Assembly: GCF_000731095.1 (NCBI RefSeq)
Contig: NZ_JMTZ01000007.1
Span: 1 to 64,000 of the forward strand
Origin: Lysobacter antibioticus
GTDB lineage: Bacteria; Pseudomonadota; Gammaproteobacteria; Xanthomonadales; Xanthomonadaceae
Direction of reading: 5' to 3'
DNA: 64,000 nt
The notes under the pieces were generated by a model. It worked only from the letters and a program-made list of their open reading frames with translations. It ran no database searches and was not told where the DNA came from. Positions 26,793 through 39,619 of this stretch are shown here, in pieces (positions within the stretch are counted from its first letter, which is position 1; every line of letters starts with the position of its first letter). Both the position numbers and the translations under genes were made by a program.

Positions 26793-29189
26793 TCACGTGC
26801 GCAACCGGGCGCCGTGTTCGCGTTCCACCGCTGCCGTCACTTCGGCCACGACCGCGTCCACATCCCGATCGGTCAGGGTGCGCGATTCATCCTGCAGAAT
26901 CAAGCCCATAGCGAGACTCTTGAATCCGGTTTCCACGCCCTTGCCCTGGTAGCGGTCGAACAGGACCAGCTCGCGCAGGCTGGGGCCGGCGGCCGCCTGA
27001 ACGGTGGCCTGGATGGCCGACCACGCCACCGATTCGGCGACGATGAAGGCCCGATCGCGGCGCACCGAGGGGTACTTGGACAGCGCCGCGGCCCTGGGGA
27101 TGGCGCGCTCGACCAGCGGCGCCAGGTCCAGCTCGAACGCGACCACGTCCTGGTCGAGGTCCAGTGCCTTGAGCAGACGCGGATGCAGCTGGCCGATCCA
27201 GCCCAGGCGGCGCTCGGCGCCGCCGTCGACCCGGTAGACATCGGCCGAGCGGCCCGGGTGGGCCCAGGGCTGCTGCGACGGACGGTAGTCCAGGCGCGCA
27301 CCGGCGGCGGCGGCCAGGCTGTCGAGGTCGCCGCGCAGGTCGTGGAAACCGACCGGGCGCGCGCTGGCGCCCCATTGCTCGGCCTGGACATCGCCGCAGA
27401 CCGCCGCGGCGATGCGCTGGGTTTCCAGCGGCGAAGCGGCCGGATTGGCACGGAACACGTTGCCGAGCTCGAACAGGCGCACGCGCGCCTGCTGGCGCGA
27501 GGCGTTGCGGGCCAGGGCTGCGACCAGCCCCGGCAGCAGCAGGGTGCGCATCACGCCGAGTTCGGCGCTGAGCGGGTTGGCCAGCGGCACCGCGCCCTCG
27601 CCGGCCTGCCACAGCGCCAGCCAGGCGGCGTCGACGAAGGCGTAGTTGACTGCTTCCAGATAATCGCGCGCGGCCAACTGGCGGCGCACGGTCGCGGCAT
27701 CGACGCGGGTCTCGCTCGGAGCGACCAGGCGCGCGGAACCGGCCGGCAAGGTGGTCGGGATCCGGTCGTAACCGTGGATGCGGGCGATTTCCTCGATCAG
27801 GTCTTCCTCGATCGCGATATCGAAGCGTCGGCTCGGCGGCGTCACCCGCCAGCCGTCGTCGCTGGCTTCGACGGTCAGGCCGAGCGCACCGAGGATGCGC
27901 TCGACTTCGGCGTCGGCCACGGTCAGCCCCAGCACACGCGCCAGGCGCGCGCGTCGCAGCCTGACCGGTTGCGGATGCGGCAAATGCTCCGGCAGCGCCG
28001 ACTCGCTCAGCGGCCCCGGGGTGCCGCCGGCGATGTCGAGGATCAGACGGGTCGCGTATTCGATGGCGATGCGCGGCAACTCGGGATCGACGCCGCGCTC
28101 GAAGCGGTGGCCGGCATCGGTGTGCAGGCCGAGCTTGCGGCCGCGGCCAATGATCGCGGCCGGGGCGAAATGCGCGGCCTCCAGGAACACGTTGCGGGTC
28201 GCATCGGTGACCCGGCTGTCGAAGCCGCCCATGATGCCGCCGAGGGCGATTACGCGCTGCGCGTCGCCGCTGCCGTCGGTGATCGCCAGGAACGACTCGT
28301 CGAGGCTCACGGTCTGGCCGTTGAGCAACTGGGTGGTCTCGCCGGCACGGGCATGGCGCACGCCGACCGGCCCCTGCAGGGTGTCGCGGTCGAAGGCATG
28401 CATGGGCTGGCCGATTTCGAGCATCACGTACTGGGTGACGTCGACCAGCAGCGAGACCGGACGCACGCCGCTGCGGCGCAGGCGCTCGGCCATCCACACC
28501 GGGGTCGGCGTGGTCGCGTCGAGGCCTTCGATCACGCGGCCGCAATAGCGCGGCACGTCGGCGCCGGCGTCGAGCTCGACCTGCAGGCTCGCGGCGATGG
28601 CGGCCTCGATCGGCGCGACCTGCAACGGGCTCACCGCACTGCTGGTGGCCGCGGCGACGTCGTAAGCGATGCCGCGCACGCTGAAGCAATCGGCGCGGTT
28701 CGGGGTCAGCTTGATCTCGATGCTGGCATCGGGCAGCGCGAGATATTGCGCCAGCGGCGTGCCGACCGGGGCGTCGGACGGCAGTTCGAGCAGGCCCGAA
28801 GCATCCGGGTCGACGCCGAGTTCCTTGGCCGAACACAACATGCCGAAGGACTCGACGCCGCGCAGCTTGGCCGCCTTGATCGCCAGGCCGCCGGGCAGCG
28901 AGGCGCCCACCGTGGCCAAGGGCGCGATCAGGCCGGCGCGCGCATTGGGCGCGCCGCAGACGATCTGCACGATGCCGTGGCCGGTATCGACCTGGCAGAC
29001 CTGCAGGCGGTCGGCTTCGGGATGCTTCTCGGCGCTGACGATGCGGGCGACGACCACGCCGTCCAGCGATTCGCCCAGGGCGACGACTTCTTCGACTTCG
29101 AGGCCGATCGCGGTCAACGTCGCAGCGAGCTGCTCACGCGTGGCGGTGGTCGGCACATGCTGGCGCAGCCAGTTTTCGGAGAATTTCAT
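26793..29189 (-). CDS. pheT: Phenylalanyl-tRNA synthetase beta subunit
   Basis: Encodes 798 residues, the normal length. With PheS it forms the alpha2-beta2 enzyme that charges tRNA-Phe. Domains in order: an EMAP-like tRNA-binding domain (about 40-150; [20 protein letters not shown]), the B3/B4 editing domain (about 200-400), the B5 domain ([20 protein letters not shown]), the class II core-like domain, and a C-terminal FDX-ACB anticodon-binding domain ([20 protein letters not shown]). The ATG directly abuts a GGGAAT-type repeat, and no purine-rich ribosome binding site precedes it. Confidence 0.98.
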   Translation of the reverse strand: MKFSENWLRQHVPTTATREQLAATLTAIGLEVEEVVALGESLDGVVVARIVSAEKHPEADRLQVCQVDTGHGIVQIVCGAPNARAGLIAPLATVGASLPGGLAIKAAKLRGVESFGMLCSAKELGVDPDASGLLELPSDAPVGTPLAQYLALPDASIEIKLTPNRADCFSVRGIAYDVAAATSSAVSPLQVAPIEAAIAASLQVELDAGADVPRYCGRVIEGLDATTPTPVWMAERLRRSGVRPVSLLVDVTQYVMLEIGQPMHAFDRDTLQGPVGVRHARAGETTQLLNGQTVSLDESFLAITDGSGDAQRVIALGGIMGGFDSRVTDATRNVFLEAAHFAPAAIIGRGRKLGLHTDAGHRFERGVDPELPRIAIEYATRLILDIAGGTPGPLSESALPEHLPHPQPVRLRRARLARVLGLTVADAEVERILGALGLTVEASDDGWRVTPPSRRFDIAIEEDLIEEIARIHGYDRIPTTLPAGSARLVAPSETRVDAATVRRQLAARDYLEAVNYAFVDAAWLALWQAGEGAVPLANPLSAELGVMRTLLLPGLVAALARNASRQQARVRLFELGNVFRANPAASPLETQRIAAAVCGDVQAEQWGASARPVGFHDLRGDLDSLAAAAGARLDYRPSQQPWAHPGRSADVYRVDGGAERRLGWIGQLHPRLLKALDLDQDVVAFELDLAPLVERAIPRAAALSKYPSVRRDRAFIVAESVAWSAIQATVQAAAGPSLRELVLFDRYQGKGVETGFKSLAMGLILQDESRTLTDRDVDAVVAEVTAAVEREHGARLRT

Positions 29190-29312
29190 GGGAGGCCGGG
29201 AATCGGGAATAGGGAATGGGGAATCGGACGGCGCTACGCGGGTCGGGGTGGGAGTGTGGGAATCGGAGCTCTCGCTCTTACGATTCCCTATTCCCCATTC
29301 CCGATTCCCGCC
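29190..29312. repeat. GGGAAT-type inverted repeat element inside pheST, copy 3
   Basis: The left arm (29190-29229, core CGGGAATCGGGAATAGGGAA) and the right arm (29279-29312, core TCCCTATTCCCCATTCCCGA) are near reverse complements around a 49-base centre. The element fills exactly the 123 bases between the pheS stop (29313) and the pheT start (29189), so it is transcribed within the operon. Confidence 0.9.
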
Positions 29313-30712
<1,400 letters not shown>

Positions 30713-31072
30713 TTACGCCGCGAGCGCGCTCTTCGCCTTTTCGGCCAGCGCCGCAAAACCCTTCGCGTCGTGCACGGCGATATCCGCCAGCACCTTACGG
30801 TCGAGGGTGATGCCGGCCTTCAGCATGCCGTTGATGAAACGGCTGTAGCTCAAGCCGTTGATGCGGGCCGCCGCATTGATGCGGGTGATCCACAGCGAAC
30901 GGAAATTGCGCTTCTTCTGCTTACGACCGATGTAGGCGTACTGCAGAGCCTTCGTGACCGCCTGCTTGGCGACGCGGAAGACCTTGCGGCGGGCGTTGTA
31001 GTAGCCCTTGGCCTGCTTCAGGATTTTCTTGTGACGGGCTCGTGCCGTTACACCACGCTTAACTCGTGCCAT
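30713..31072 (-). CDS. rplT: 50S ribosomal protein L20
   Basis: Encodes 119 residues. L20 is needed early in 50S assembly and, in E. coli, represses its own operon. The basic N-terminus [20 protein letters not shown], the long helix ([20 protein letters not shown]) and the C-terminal [20 protein letters not shown] are classic. It follows rpmI by 12 bases. Confidence 0.98.
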   Translation of the reverse strand: MARVKRGVTARARHKKILKQAKGYYNARRKVFRVAKQAVTKALQYAYIGRKQKKRNFRSLWITRINAAARINGLSYSRFINGMLKAGITLDRKVLADIAVHDAKGFAALAEKAKSALAA

Positions 31073-31084
31073 TTTCTATTCTCC

Positions 31085-31282
31085 TCACAAATACGGAAGC
31101 ATGCGGTCCAGACGGCCAGCGTCCTCGGCACGAACGTGGTTCGTCTGCCGCAGGTTGCGCTTACGCTTGGTCGCTTTCTTGGTGAGGATGTGGCTCTTGT
31201 TGGCGTGGCCGCACTTGTACTTGCCGGAAGCGGTCTTCCGGAAGCGCTTGGCTGCCGCCCGATTGGTCTTGATCTTGGGCAT
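31085..31282 (-). CDS. rpmI: 50S ribosomal protein L35
   Basis: Encodes 65 residues. [20 protein letters not shown] begins the family, followed by [17 protein letters not shown] strong GGA-rich site (CGAAAGGACATCGCA) precedes the ATG. It lies in the rpmI-rplT pair, 460 bases downstream of infC rather than closely linked as in E. coli. Confidence 0.98.
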   Translation of the reverse strand: MPKIKTNRAAAKRFRKTASGKYKCGHANKSHILTKKATKRKRNLRQTNHVRAEDAGRLDRMLPYL

Positions 31283-31742
31283 TGCGATGTCCTTTCGGAG
31301 GTTTATGTCACTGGCCTGGGCGGTGGCACCGATGCGCGCAATGCGCTGGCCACTCTTTCCGTCCTGCCCTTGCCGGCTTGTAAGTCGTTGATCTGAAACG
31401 AATCTACGACAGGTCCGTGATGCTGCATACAACAACCCCGGCGAACCGGGCCGCATAGTATGCGCGAGGCCGGAAGCTTACGCAAATCAGCGGCTTACGA
31501 GGCTCGGTTCGCGGCCGGGCCGGCAGGCCGGCGATGCCTGGCCACAGGGCCGGGACGGGGCCCGGCCAGGGCCGAATGCGCGAAACCTCCGCGCCGGCCC
31601 GCGGCCCGATCTTCGATGCGGCCGTCGATGCGGGCCGTCGTGCGGCGAGCGCCGCAGCCGCTGTGCGGGGGCGATCGACACGGTTCGCAGCGCCGGTTCG
31701 CGGCGCTACGAAGAAGGGCCGCTTTCGCGGCCCTGTGCAGGC
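31283..31742. other. Long infC-rpmI intergenic region
   Basis: 460 bases, GC-rich, with no credible gene. A hairpin follows infC at 31716-31733. The remainder may hold a separate rpmI promoter and a structured leader for L20 autoregulation, which in E. coli acts between infC and rpmI. I cannot delimit the L20 site by eye. Confidence 0.45.
31716..31733 (-). terminator. Hairpin downstream of infC
   Basis: On the minus strand GGGCCGC-GAAA-GCGGCCC is followed by TTCTTC. A 7-bp GC stem with a GNRA loop, 10 bases beyond the infC stop. It could be a weak or partial terminator separating thrS-infC from rpmI-rplT. Confidence 0.6.
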
Positions 31743-32267
31743 TTACTGCTTTTTCTTCGGCGCGATCATCATGACCATCTGCCGCCCTTCCAGTCGCGGA
31801 CGCGACTCGACGACGATGTCCTCGCCCAGGTCGGCCTCGATCCGGGCCGCCATCTCGCGACCGAGTTCCTGATGGCTCATCTCGCGGCCACGGAAACGGA
31901 TGTTGACCTTGACCTTGTCGCCCTCTTCCAGAAAACGGCGCATGTTGCGCAGCTTGATCTGGTAGTCGCCTTCGTCGGTCACCGGACGGAACTTGAGTTC
32001 CTTGATTTCGACCTGCTTCTGCTTCTTTTTGGCCGCATTGGCCTTCTTCTGCAGTTCGAACTTGTACTTGCCGAAGTCCATGATGCGGCAGACCGGCGGA
32101 TCGGCATTCGGCTGAATCTCGACAAGATCCAGCGCCTCGTCCTCGGCCATGCGCAAGGCTTCGTCGCGCGTAAGCACGCCGATCATTTCGCCATCGCTGC
32201 CGATCACGCGTACGCGCGGTACGCGGATCTCGTTGTTCTTACGATTCGGCTTCTCGGGGGTACTGAT
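31743..32267 (-). CDS. infC: Translation initiation factor IF-3 (non-AUG start)
   Basis: Encodes about 174 residues. IF-3 binds the 30S subunit and proofreads start-codon choice. Sequence runs [20 protein letters not shown], then [20 protein letters not shown], then the C-domain [20 protein letters not shown]. No ATG or GTG lies near the N-terminus. In frame are TTG at 32282, ATT at 32276 and ATC at 32267. A GGAG motif (32277-32280) is spaced 9 bases from the ATC, and translation from there reads (M)[13 protein letters not shown]. An AUC or AUU start fits the known autoregulation in which IF-3 rejects its own rare start codon. It follows thrS. Confidence 0.95.
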   Translation of the reverse strand: MSTPEKPNRKNNEIRVPRVRVIGSDGEMIGVLTRDEALRMAEDEALDLVEIQPNADPPVCRIMDFGKYKFELQKKANAAKKKQKQVEIKELKFRPVTDEGDYQIKLRNMRRFLEEGDKVKVNIRFRGREMSHQELGREMAARIEADLGEDIVVESRPRLEGRQMVMMIAPKKKQ

Positions 32268-32355
32268 TGTTGCAATCTCCAAAGTGGATACGCTGTTTGC
32301 GCATCGGGCCGTCCCGGGCTCGGACCGGGACGGGATCTGTACGAGCTGCGCGCGG

Positions 32356-34257
32356 TTAGCCGACGTTCTCGCCGTTCAAACGCGAAGCGAACTCGGCGAC
32401 GGTCATCGTCCCCAGGTCCTCCCCACCCCGCGTACGCACCGCAATCATGCCATTGTCCTTCTCGCGGTCGCCGGCCACAAGCAGGTACGGCACGCGCTGC
32501 AGCGTGTGCTCGCGAATCTTATAGCCGATCTTTTCGTTCCGCAAATCCGACTGGACCCGGAACCCTTGATTTGCAAGGAGTTTCCGGACTTCGTCCACAT
32601 AATCGGCCTGGGCGTCGGTGATGTTCATCACGGTGGCCTGAACCGGGGCCAGCCAGGCCGGGAACTGGCCGGCGTGGTGCTCGATCAGGATGCCGATGAA
32701 ACGCTCCATCGAGCCGACGATGGCCCGGTGCAGCATGACCGGGGTGCGGCGCTGGCTGTTCTCGTCGACGTATTCCGCGCCCAGCCGGCCCGGCATCATG
32801 AAGTCGACCTGCATCGTGCCCAGCTGCCAGGTCCGGCCGATCGCGTCCTTGAGGTGGTATTCGATCTTGGGGCCGTAGAAGGCGCCCTCGCCCAGCAGTT
32901 CCTGCCATTCGACCCCGCAGGCGCCCAGGGCGCTGCGCAGGGCCGCCTCGGCCTTGTCCCAGGTGGCGTCGTCGCCCAGGCGCGAGTCCGGGCGCAGGGC
33001 GATCTTGATCTGGATGTCCTCGAAGCCGAAATCGCCGTACACCGCCAGGGCCTGGCGGTGGAACGCGGTGACCTCGGACTCGATCTGGTCTTCCAGGCAG
33101 AACACGTGGCCGTCGTCCTGGGTGAAGCCGCGCACGCGCAGGATGCCGTGCAGCGCGCCGGAGGGCTCGTTGCGATGGCAGGAGCCGAACTCGCCGTAGC
33201 GGATCGGCAGGTCGCGGTAGCTGTGCAGGCCCTGGTTGAACACCTGGACGTGGCCCGGGCAGTTCATCGGCTTGACCGCGTAGGTGCGCTTCTCCGACTC
33301 GGTGAAGAACATGTTCTCCTTGTAGTTGTCCCAGTGGCCGGACTTCTGCCACAGCGACACGTCGAGGATCTGCGGGCAACGCACTTCGCCGTAGCCGCTG
33401 TCGCGGTAGACGCGGCGCATGTACTGCTCGACGACCTGCCAGATCGACCAGCCCTTCGGGTGCCAGAACACCAGGCCCGGCGCCTCTTCCTGCAGGTGGA
33501 ACAGGTCCTGCTGCTTGCCGATGCGGCGGTGGTCGCGCTTCTCGGCTTCCTCGATACGCTGGATGTAGGCCGCCAGCTGCTTCTTGTCGGCCCAGGCAGT
33601 GCCGTAGACGCGCTGCAACTGCTCGTTCTTGGAGTCGCCGCGCCAGTACGCGCCGGAAATGCGGGTCAGCTTGAAGGCCTTGAGGAAACGCGTGTTCGGC
33701 ACGTGCGGGCCGCGGCACATGTCGACGTATTCCTCGTGGTAGTACAGGCCCATCGCCTGCTCGTCGGGCATGTCCTCGACCAGGCGCAGCTTGTAGTCCT
33801 CGCCGCGCGACTGGAACACCGAGATGACCTCCTCGCGCGGCGTGACCTTCTTGATCACGTCGTAATCCTTGTCGATCAGCTGGACCATGCGCTGCTCGAT
33901 CGCGGCCAGGTCCTCGGGCGTGAACGGACGCTCGTACCAGATGTCGTAATAGAAGCCTTCGTCGATGACCGGGCCGATCACCATCTTGGCGGTCGGGTAC
34001 AGCTGCTTGACCGCGTGCCCGACCAGGTGGGCGCAGGAATGGCGGATGATCTCGACGCCTTCCGGGTCCTTGGGGGTGATGATGCGCAGCTTGGCGTCGT
34101 GATCGATGCGGTCGCTGGCGTCGACCAACTTGCCGTCGACCTCGCCGGCCACGGTGGCCTTGGCCAGGCCGGCGCCGATCGAGGCGGCGACGTCCATGAC
34201 GGACACGGGATGTTCGAATTCGCGGCGGCTGCCGTCGGGGAGCGTAATGGCGATCAT
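32356..34257 (-). CDS. thrS: Threonyl-tRNA synthetase
   Basis: Encodes 633 residues. It charges tRNA-Thr. Domains: TGS (1-62), the editing domain with [16 protein letters not shown] (about 75-90) and CRGPHVPNT, the class II catalytic core with zinc-ligand segment [13 protein letters not shown], motif 2 ([19 protein letters not shown]), motif 3 ([20 protein letters not shown]) and a C-terminal anticodon-binding domain ([20 protein letters not shown]). It heads the thrS-infC-rpmI-rplT-pheST-ihfA-merR cluster. The upstream leader of about 350 bases holds a promoter, a short Thr-containing reading frame and a terminator hairpin. Confidence 0.98.
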   Translation of the reverse strand: MIAITLPDGSRREFEHPVSVMDVAASIGAGLAKATVAGEVDGKLVDASDRIDHDAKLRIITPKDPEGVEIIRHSCAHLVGHAVKQLYPTAKMVIGPVIDEGFYYDIWYERPFTPEDLAAIEQRMVQLIDKDYDVIKKVTPREEVISVFQSRGEDYKLRLVEDMPDEQAMGLYYHEEYVDMCRGPHVPNTRFLKAFKLTRISGAYWRGDSKNEQLQRVYGTAWADKKQLAAYIQRIEEAEKRDHRRIGKQQDLFHLQEEAPGLVFWHPKGWSIWQVVEQYMRRVYRDSGYGEVRCPQILDVSLWQKSGHWDNYKENMFFTESEKRTYAVKPMNCPGHVQVFNQGLHSYRDLPIRYGEFGSCHRNEPSGALHGILRVRGFTQDDGHVFCLEDQIESEVTAFHRQALAVYGDFGFEDIQIKIALRPDSRLGDDATWDKAEAALRSALGACGVEWQELLGEGAFYGPKIEYHLKDAIGRTWQLGTMQVDFMMPGRLGAEYVDENSQRRTPVMLHRAIVGSMERFIGILIEHHAGQFPAWLAPVQATVMNITDAQADYVDEVRKLLANQGFRVQSDLRNEKIGYKIREHTLQRVPYLLVAGDREKDNGMIAVRTRGGEDLGTMTVAEFASRLNGENVG

Positions 34258-34464
34258 GGCGGGGTCTTCGTAGGCTCGAGCGTTGGTGAGTGACCGCCCC
34301 AGCCGGCAGCGCCCCTTGCGAGGGCGGATCTGCGGCGGCGGCAGCGACCCGGAATCGGGAGTCGGTGCGAAACAAACAGCGGGGAGCGGCGAAACCGGTG
34401 GGATCGCCCGACGGGCAACCCCGGATCGGGCAGCGCCAGTGGAGACGCCGACAAGCCGGCGGCA

Positions 34465-34488
34465 AGAAAAAAGCGCCACGAAGGCGCC
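34465..34488 (-). terminator. Terminator/attenuator hairpin in the thrS leader
   Basis: On the minus strand GGCGCC-TTCGT-GGCGC is followed by six T residues, a good intrinsic terminator. It lies about 210 bases upstream of the thrS ATG and downstream of a promoter-like pair at 34613-34641. It could therefore attenuate thrS. It could instead simply end the acyltransferase transcript (stop at 34699). Confidence 0.75.
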
Positions 34489-34512
34489 TGCATCTGCGGG
34501 GCCTCGGGCGAT

Positions 34513-34539
34513 TCAGCGATGGGCGCGGGTAGTGTCCAT
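34513..34539 (-). CDS. Candidate thrS leader peptide (MDTTRAHR)
   Basis: An 8-codon frame, ATG GAC ACT ACC CGC GCC CAT CGC TGA, with two adjacent Thr codons. It ends 25 bases before the terminator hairpin. Ribosome stalling at the Thr codons when tRNA-Thr is uncharged could alter folding so that the hairpin does not form. There is no strong ribosome binding site, and two Thr codons is a modest number, so this is a hypothesis. Confidence 0.35.
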   Translation of the reverse strand: MDTTRAHR

Positions 34540-34612
34540 GTCGCACGCTAGGCCGGCGGTTCGCGCGGGCCACCTCGGGTTCGGGAACGGCCCAGTGCCG
34601 ATCCAGACAGCA

Positions 34613-34641
34613 ATAGTTGGGGACGCGGGCAGCCAAGTCAA
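34613..34641 (-). promoter_or_regulatory. Candidate sigma-70 promoter of thrS
   Basis: On the minus strand TTGACT (34636-34641) and AACTAT (34613-34618) are spaced by 17 bases. The -35 matches consensus at 5 of 6 positions; the -10 is weak. It lies upstream of the hairpin at 34465-34488, placing that hairpin inside the transcribed leader. Confidence 0.5.
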
Positions 34642-34698
34642 CGGCGACAGGCCGGCCGGCTCAGCAGATCCGAGCCCAGCCGGGCCGGCGCCGGTGAA

Positions 34699-36597
34699 TC
34701 AACGCCGGGAATCCTGCCACTGCTCCGCGAAGCGGCGTGCCGCCGTGGAGGAAATATGGTCGTCGTCCCAATACAGCGAGAACCCGTCTCGCAGGACGCC
34801 GCAGGACTCTGCGCTGCAGAAGTAGGCCTCCGGGTCGACCACCTGCACGTTCGGGTAAGTCGCCGCCACGGCATAGAGCAACCTGCGCGACCGCTTGGTG
34901 CGCGCCGCATAGTGCGCCCTGGGTTCGGCGCAGGATTGCAGCTTGCCGAGATCGATGCACTGCTGCGCGCGTGCGGCGAGCTCGGGAGTCGGGCCCATGA
35001 TCAAAACGCGCTCGGCCAGCCCGCTCGCGATCGCCATGGTTTTCATGAACGCGCTCTCGAATTCCGCCGCGCGCGCATCGCCGAGGAACGACGACCATCG
35101 CGCGGCGACGATCAACGTGTGCGGCCGGGACCGCCCGAGATACGCCAGCGCCATTCGATTCGAGGCCTCGCAAGCCGGCGCCTTCGACTCGTATCCCTTG
35201 ACGCCGGCGAACCCCAATGCCGGACCGCAAGAATCGCGAGTGATGTTGATGGCGGCGCGATCGGCGATCTCCCAGGCGAACGGCTGCCATGCCAAGGCAT
35301 GAGAATCGCCCCATATCACCGTATCGATCGCCTCGCCGGACGAGGCGCACACCGGATCGGGAGCCGCCGGCACCGGCGACGAACTGCTGGCATGGCAAGT
35401 CGCCATATTCTCGGGGCGGTCGCGCGACGCGCGCGCACCGGCGCCCTTGCCGTTATCGATATAGCCGACTAACCCTAATAGCCCCATGGCGAGCGCGGCC
35501 GATATCGCAGTACCTGCACTAATCGTCCGGACCGGGCCGGCGCCGACCATGCCGCGAAAGGGCCGTTCGATCCAGCGATAACTGAGCCAGGCCAAGACGA
35601 TGGCGGCGAAGACCAGCCCTGCCTTCAGCTCGGGCGACATCGCTCCGATGCTTCCAGCCTTGGCGATCGCCAACAACGGCCAATGCCACAGGTACAGCGA
35701 ATACGAGATCAAGCCGACGAATACCATCGGGCGTGCGCGCAACAGGGCACCCGCAGCCCCCAAACGGCCATCGACATGGATGCTCCACAGGATCAAGGCT
35801 GCGCCGGCGACGGCGGGCAGCGCGCCGAGCCCAGGGAAGCGCCCCGGCAGAAACGCCACGAACAACGAGATCACCGCCAGGGCCACGCCCGCGTAACAGG
35901 CAAGCAGCGCTCCCCTGCCCGTTCGCATCGGCGACATCGCGACCAGACCGCCGGCCGCCAGCTCCCAGAATCGCGTCGGCATCTGATAGAAGGCCGCGTC
36001 GTTGCCGGCGCCGATGAGGCGCTCGGCCGCGACCAAGGAGGCCGTCGCCAGGCACAAGGTCAGTGCGATCATCCACGGCCGCCGCAGCCGCAGCAGGCCC
36101 AGCAACAGCAGCGGCCAAAGCAGGTAGAACTGCTCCTCCACGCCCAGCGACCACAAATGCAGCAAAGGCATGGCGCCGGAGTCGGCGTCGAAGTAGCCGC
36201 CGGTTCGCGACTGGAAGAAGAAATTCCCGACGAAGAGCAAGCTGGCCGCGCCCGATTGCGCCACGGTGCGCTGATCGTCCGGAGATGGCACATACAGCGC
36301 CGTCGCGACGACGGTCGCGATGCATACGACGATCAGCGCCGGCAGCAGCCGCCGCGCTCTGCGCGCATAGAATCCGAGAAAGTCCAGGCGCTTCCGCTCG
36401 TCCCATTCGCGCAACAACAGGCGGGTGATCAGGTAACCCGATATCGCGAAAAAGATATCGACTCCGACGAAGCCGTTGTCGAGCAGCGGCACCCCGGCGT
36501 GATAGAGCACTACGCCGATCACCGCGATCGCACGCAGACCATCGATTTCCGGACGATAGGCCGGCATGCCCGGACCCGGATGGCGATCCGCTCTCAT
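34699..36597 (-). CDS. Acyltransferase-3 / SGNH O-acetyltransferase (OafA-like)
   Basis: Encodes about 632 residues. The N-terminal acyltransferase-3 domain has ten or so membrane helices. It starts YRPEIDGLRAIAVIGVVLYH with the conserved Arg and His, then FVGVDIFFAISGYLITRLLL and GFYARRARRLLPAL. The C-terminal periplasmic SGNH domain shows DTVIWGDSHALAWQPFA with catalytic Ser and, near the end, WDDDHISSTAARRFAE with Asp and His. Such proteins move acetyl groups from cytoplasm to periplasm and onto surface glycans such as O-antigen or peptidoglycan. The target is unknown; no polysaccharide cluster is adjacent. The start is uncertain: ATGs at 36603, 36597 and 36567 are possible. Confidence 0.92.
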   Translation of the reverse strand: MRADRHPGPGMPAYRPEIDGLRAIAVIGVVLYHAGVPLLDNGFVGVDIFFAISGYLITRLLLREWDERKRLDFLGFYARRARRLLPALIVVCIATVVATALYVPSPDDQRTVAQSGAASLLFVGNFFFQSRTGGYFDADSGAMPLLHLWSLGVEEQFYLLWPLLLLGLLRLRRPWMIALTLCLATASLVAAERLIGAGNDAAFYQMPTRFWELAAGGLVAMSPMRTGRGALLACYAGVALAVISLFVAFLPGRFPGLGALPAVAGAALILWSIHVDGRLGAAGALLRARPMVFVGLISYSLYLWHWPLLAIAKAGSIGAMSPELKAGLVFAAIVLAWLSYRWIERPFRGMVGAGPVRTISAGTAISAALAMGLLGLVGYIDNGKGAGARASRDRPENMATCHASSSSPVPAAPDPVCASSGEAIDTVIWGDSHALAWQPFAWEIADRAAINITRDSCGPALGFAGVKGYESKAPACEASNRMALAYLGRSRPHTLIVAARWSSFLGDARAAEFESAFMKTMAIASGLAERVLIMGPTPELAARAQQCIDLGKLQSCAEPRAHYAARTKRSRRLLYAVAATYPNVQVVDPEAYFCSAESCGVLRDGFSLYWDDDHISSTAARRFAEQWQDSRR

Positions 36598-36760
36598 ACC
36601 CATCAGTTCGTCGAATTCGCCATGACCAGCCCCGCCCCGGACCGCGCCGGAGCTCCCGAGTTTCGCGATTGCCACGGCCAGACCGGCCGGCCGGATTCCC
36701 CATGAGCCACGCGGCAATGCGTGGCGCACACATCCTATCGCCGCACGCCCGGCCGCGCCC

Positions 36761-36795
36761 AAAAACAGAAAGGCCCGGCTTGCGCCGGGCCTTTC
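36761..36795 (-). terminator. Rho-independent terminator of tRNA-Val
   Basis: On the minus strand AAAGGCCCGGC-GCAA-GCCGGGCCTTT is followed by CTGTTTTT. An 11-bp perfect stem, 11 bases beyond the tRNA CCA. Confidence 0.9.
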
Positions 36796-36805
36796 GTCAC
36801 CGAAT

Positions 36806-36880
36806 TGGTGGGCGGTACAGGGTTCGAACCTGTGACCCCTACCATGTCAAGGTAGTGCTCTACCGCTGAGCTAACCGCCC
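36806..36880 (-). tRNA. tRNA-Val (anticodon GAC)
   Basis: A 75-nt cloverleaf on the minus strand: acceptor GGGCGGT, D-arm AGCTCAGCGGTAGAGC, anticodon loop TTGACAT with GAC, T-arm CAGGTTCGAACCCTG, encoded CCA. It sits downstream of uvrB with its own terminator. Confidence 0.97.
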
Positions 36881-36990
36881 GTCGCCGTATTGCCCGAAAC
36901 CTTCTGCAAACTCCCCGGCGAGGGGCGCGCAGTGTAGCCCAGCCTGCGACGGCGAGCAACCGTTTTTCGTTTCGGCCGAGCAGGCCGCCC

Positions 36991-39024
<2,034 letters not shown>

Positions 39025-39096
39025 GCGACCCGAGCGTTGCGAGTCGTCCAGTTTAGCCAAGTCGGTCGCAGCGGGTGCGACCGGTGCCCCCAACGG

Positions 39097-39125
39097 CGAA
39101 GGCCCGCTCCAGGAGCGGGCCTTCG
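39097..39125 (-). terminator. Hairpin downstream of the pil operon
   Basis: CGAAGGCCCGCT-CCAGG-AGCGGGCCTTCG, a perfect 12-bp stem, 30 bases beyond the pilE stop and 72 bases before the uvrB start. There is no U-run on the minus strand, so it may stabilise the mRNA as much as terminate. Confidence 0.6.
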
Positions 39126-39154
39126 AGGGCGTCCGAACTACCGGCACTCGAAGA

Positions 39155-39607
39155 TCAATTCAGGTTCCAGCATTCTTTCCGCGGAGCATCGTTTGGCGTT
39201 TTCACACCGGTATTGGTAAGCCCGAGTGTGCCGCACTTGTCCTTGTCCTGGCCGGTACTGGCGCTCGGCACGGCCTGTAAGCTGAATGCACTGGCGCTGG
39301 GCGCCCCGTTCAAAGAAATCGTGTATTGGGGCGTATCCGCCCCTTGTGGAGACTTGGTCGGTGCGCCGATCACGGCCAAATCCGCTCCGACATAGGTATT
39401 TCGCATCGTGTAGAAACGTTCCATTGCCTGAGCCGCTTCGGCCAAGTCGGCCTTGGCTTGGCCGCGACGGCTCTTGCGCACGCTGTCCTGATAGGCCGGC
39501 ACCGCGATGCCGGCCAGGATGGCGACGATGGCCACCACGACCATCAACTCGATCAGCGTGAAACCCCGCTGCAGGCGCTGTGCCGCTTTCGCAAACTGCT
39601 GCTTCAT
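39155..39607 (-). CDS. pilE: Type IV pilin-like protein PilE
   Basis: Encodes 150 residues. A short positively charged leader ends in Gly before the cleavage site: [19 protein letters not shown], with Phe+1 and Glu+5 as required by PilD and for assembly. The globular part has a C-terminal disulfide pair (KCGTLGL and KECWNLN). PilE is a minor or major pilin at the end of the fimT-pilV-pilW-pilX-pilY1-pilE operon. It is 12 bases downstream of pilY1. Its size fits a minor pilin; the major PilA is probably elsewhere. Confidence 0.95.
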   Translation of the reverse strand: MKQQFAKAAQRLQRGFTLIELMVVVAIVAILAGIAVPAYQDSVRKSRRGQAKADLAEAAQAMERFYTMRNTYVGADLAVIGAPTKSPQGADTPQYTISLNGAPSASAFSLQAVPSASTGQDKDKCGTLGLTNTGVKTPNDAPRKECWNLN

Positions 39608-39619
39608 GTCGGTTCCTCG

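Noticed and set aside
34340..34370. Further copy of the GGGAAT element (CCGGAATCGGGAGTCGG)
   Set aside because: Only one short arm-like stretch is present with no inverted partner nearby, so it was not called as an element.
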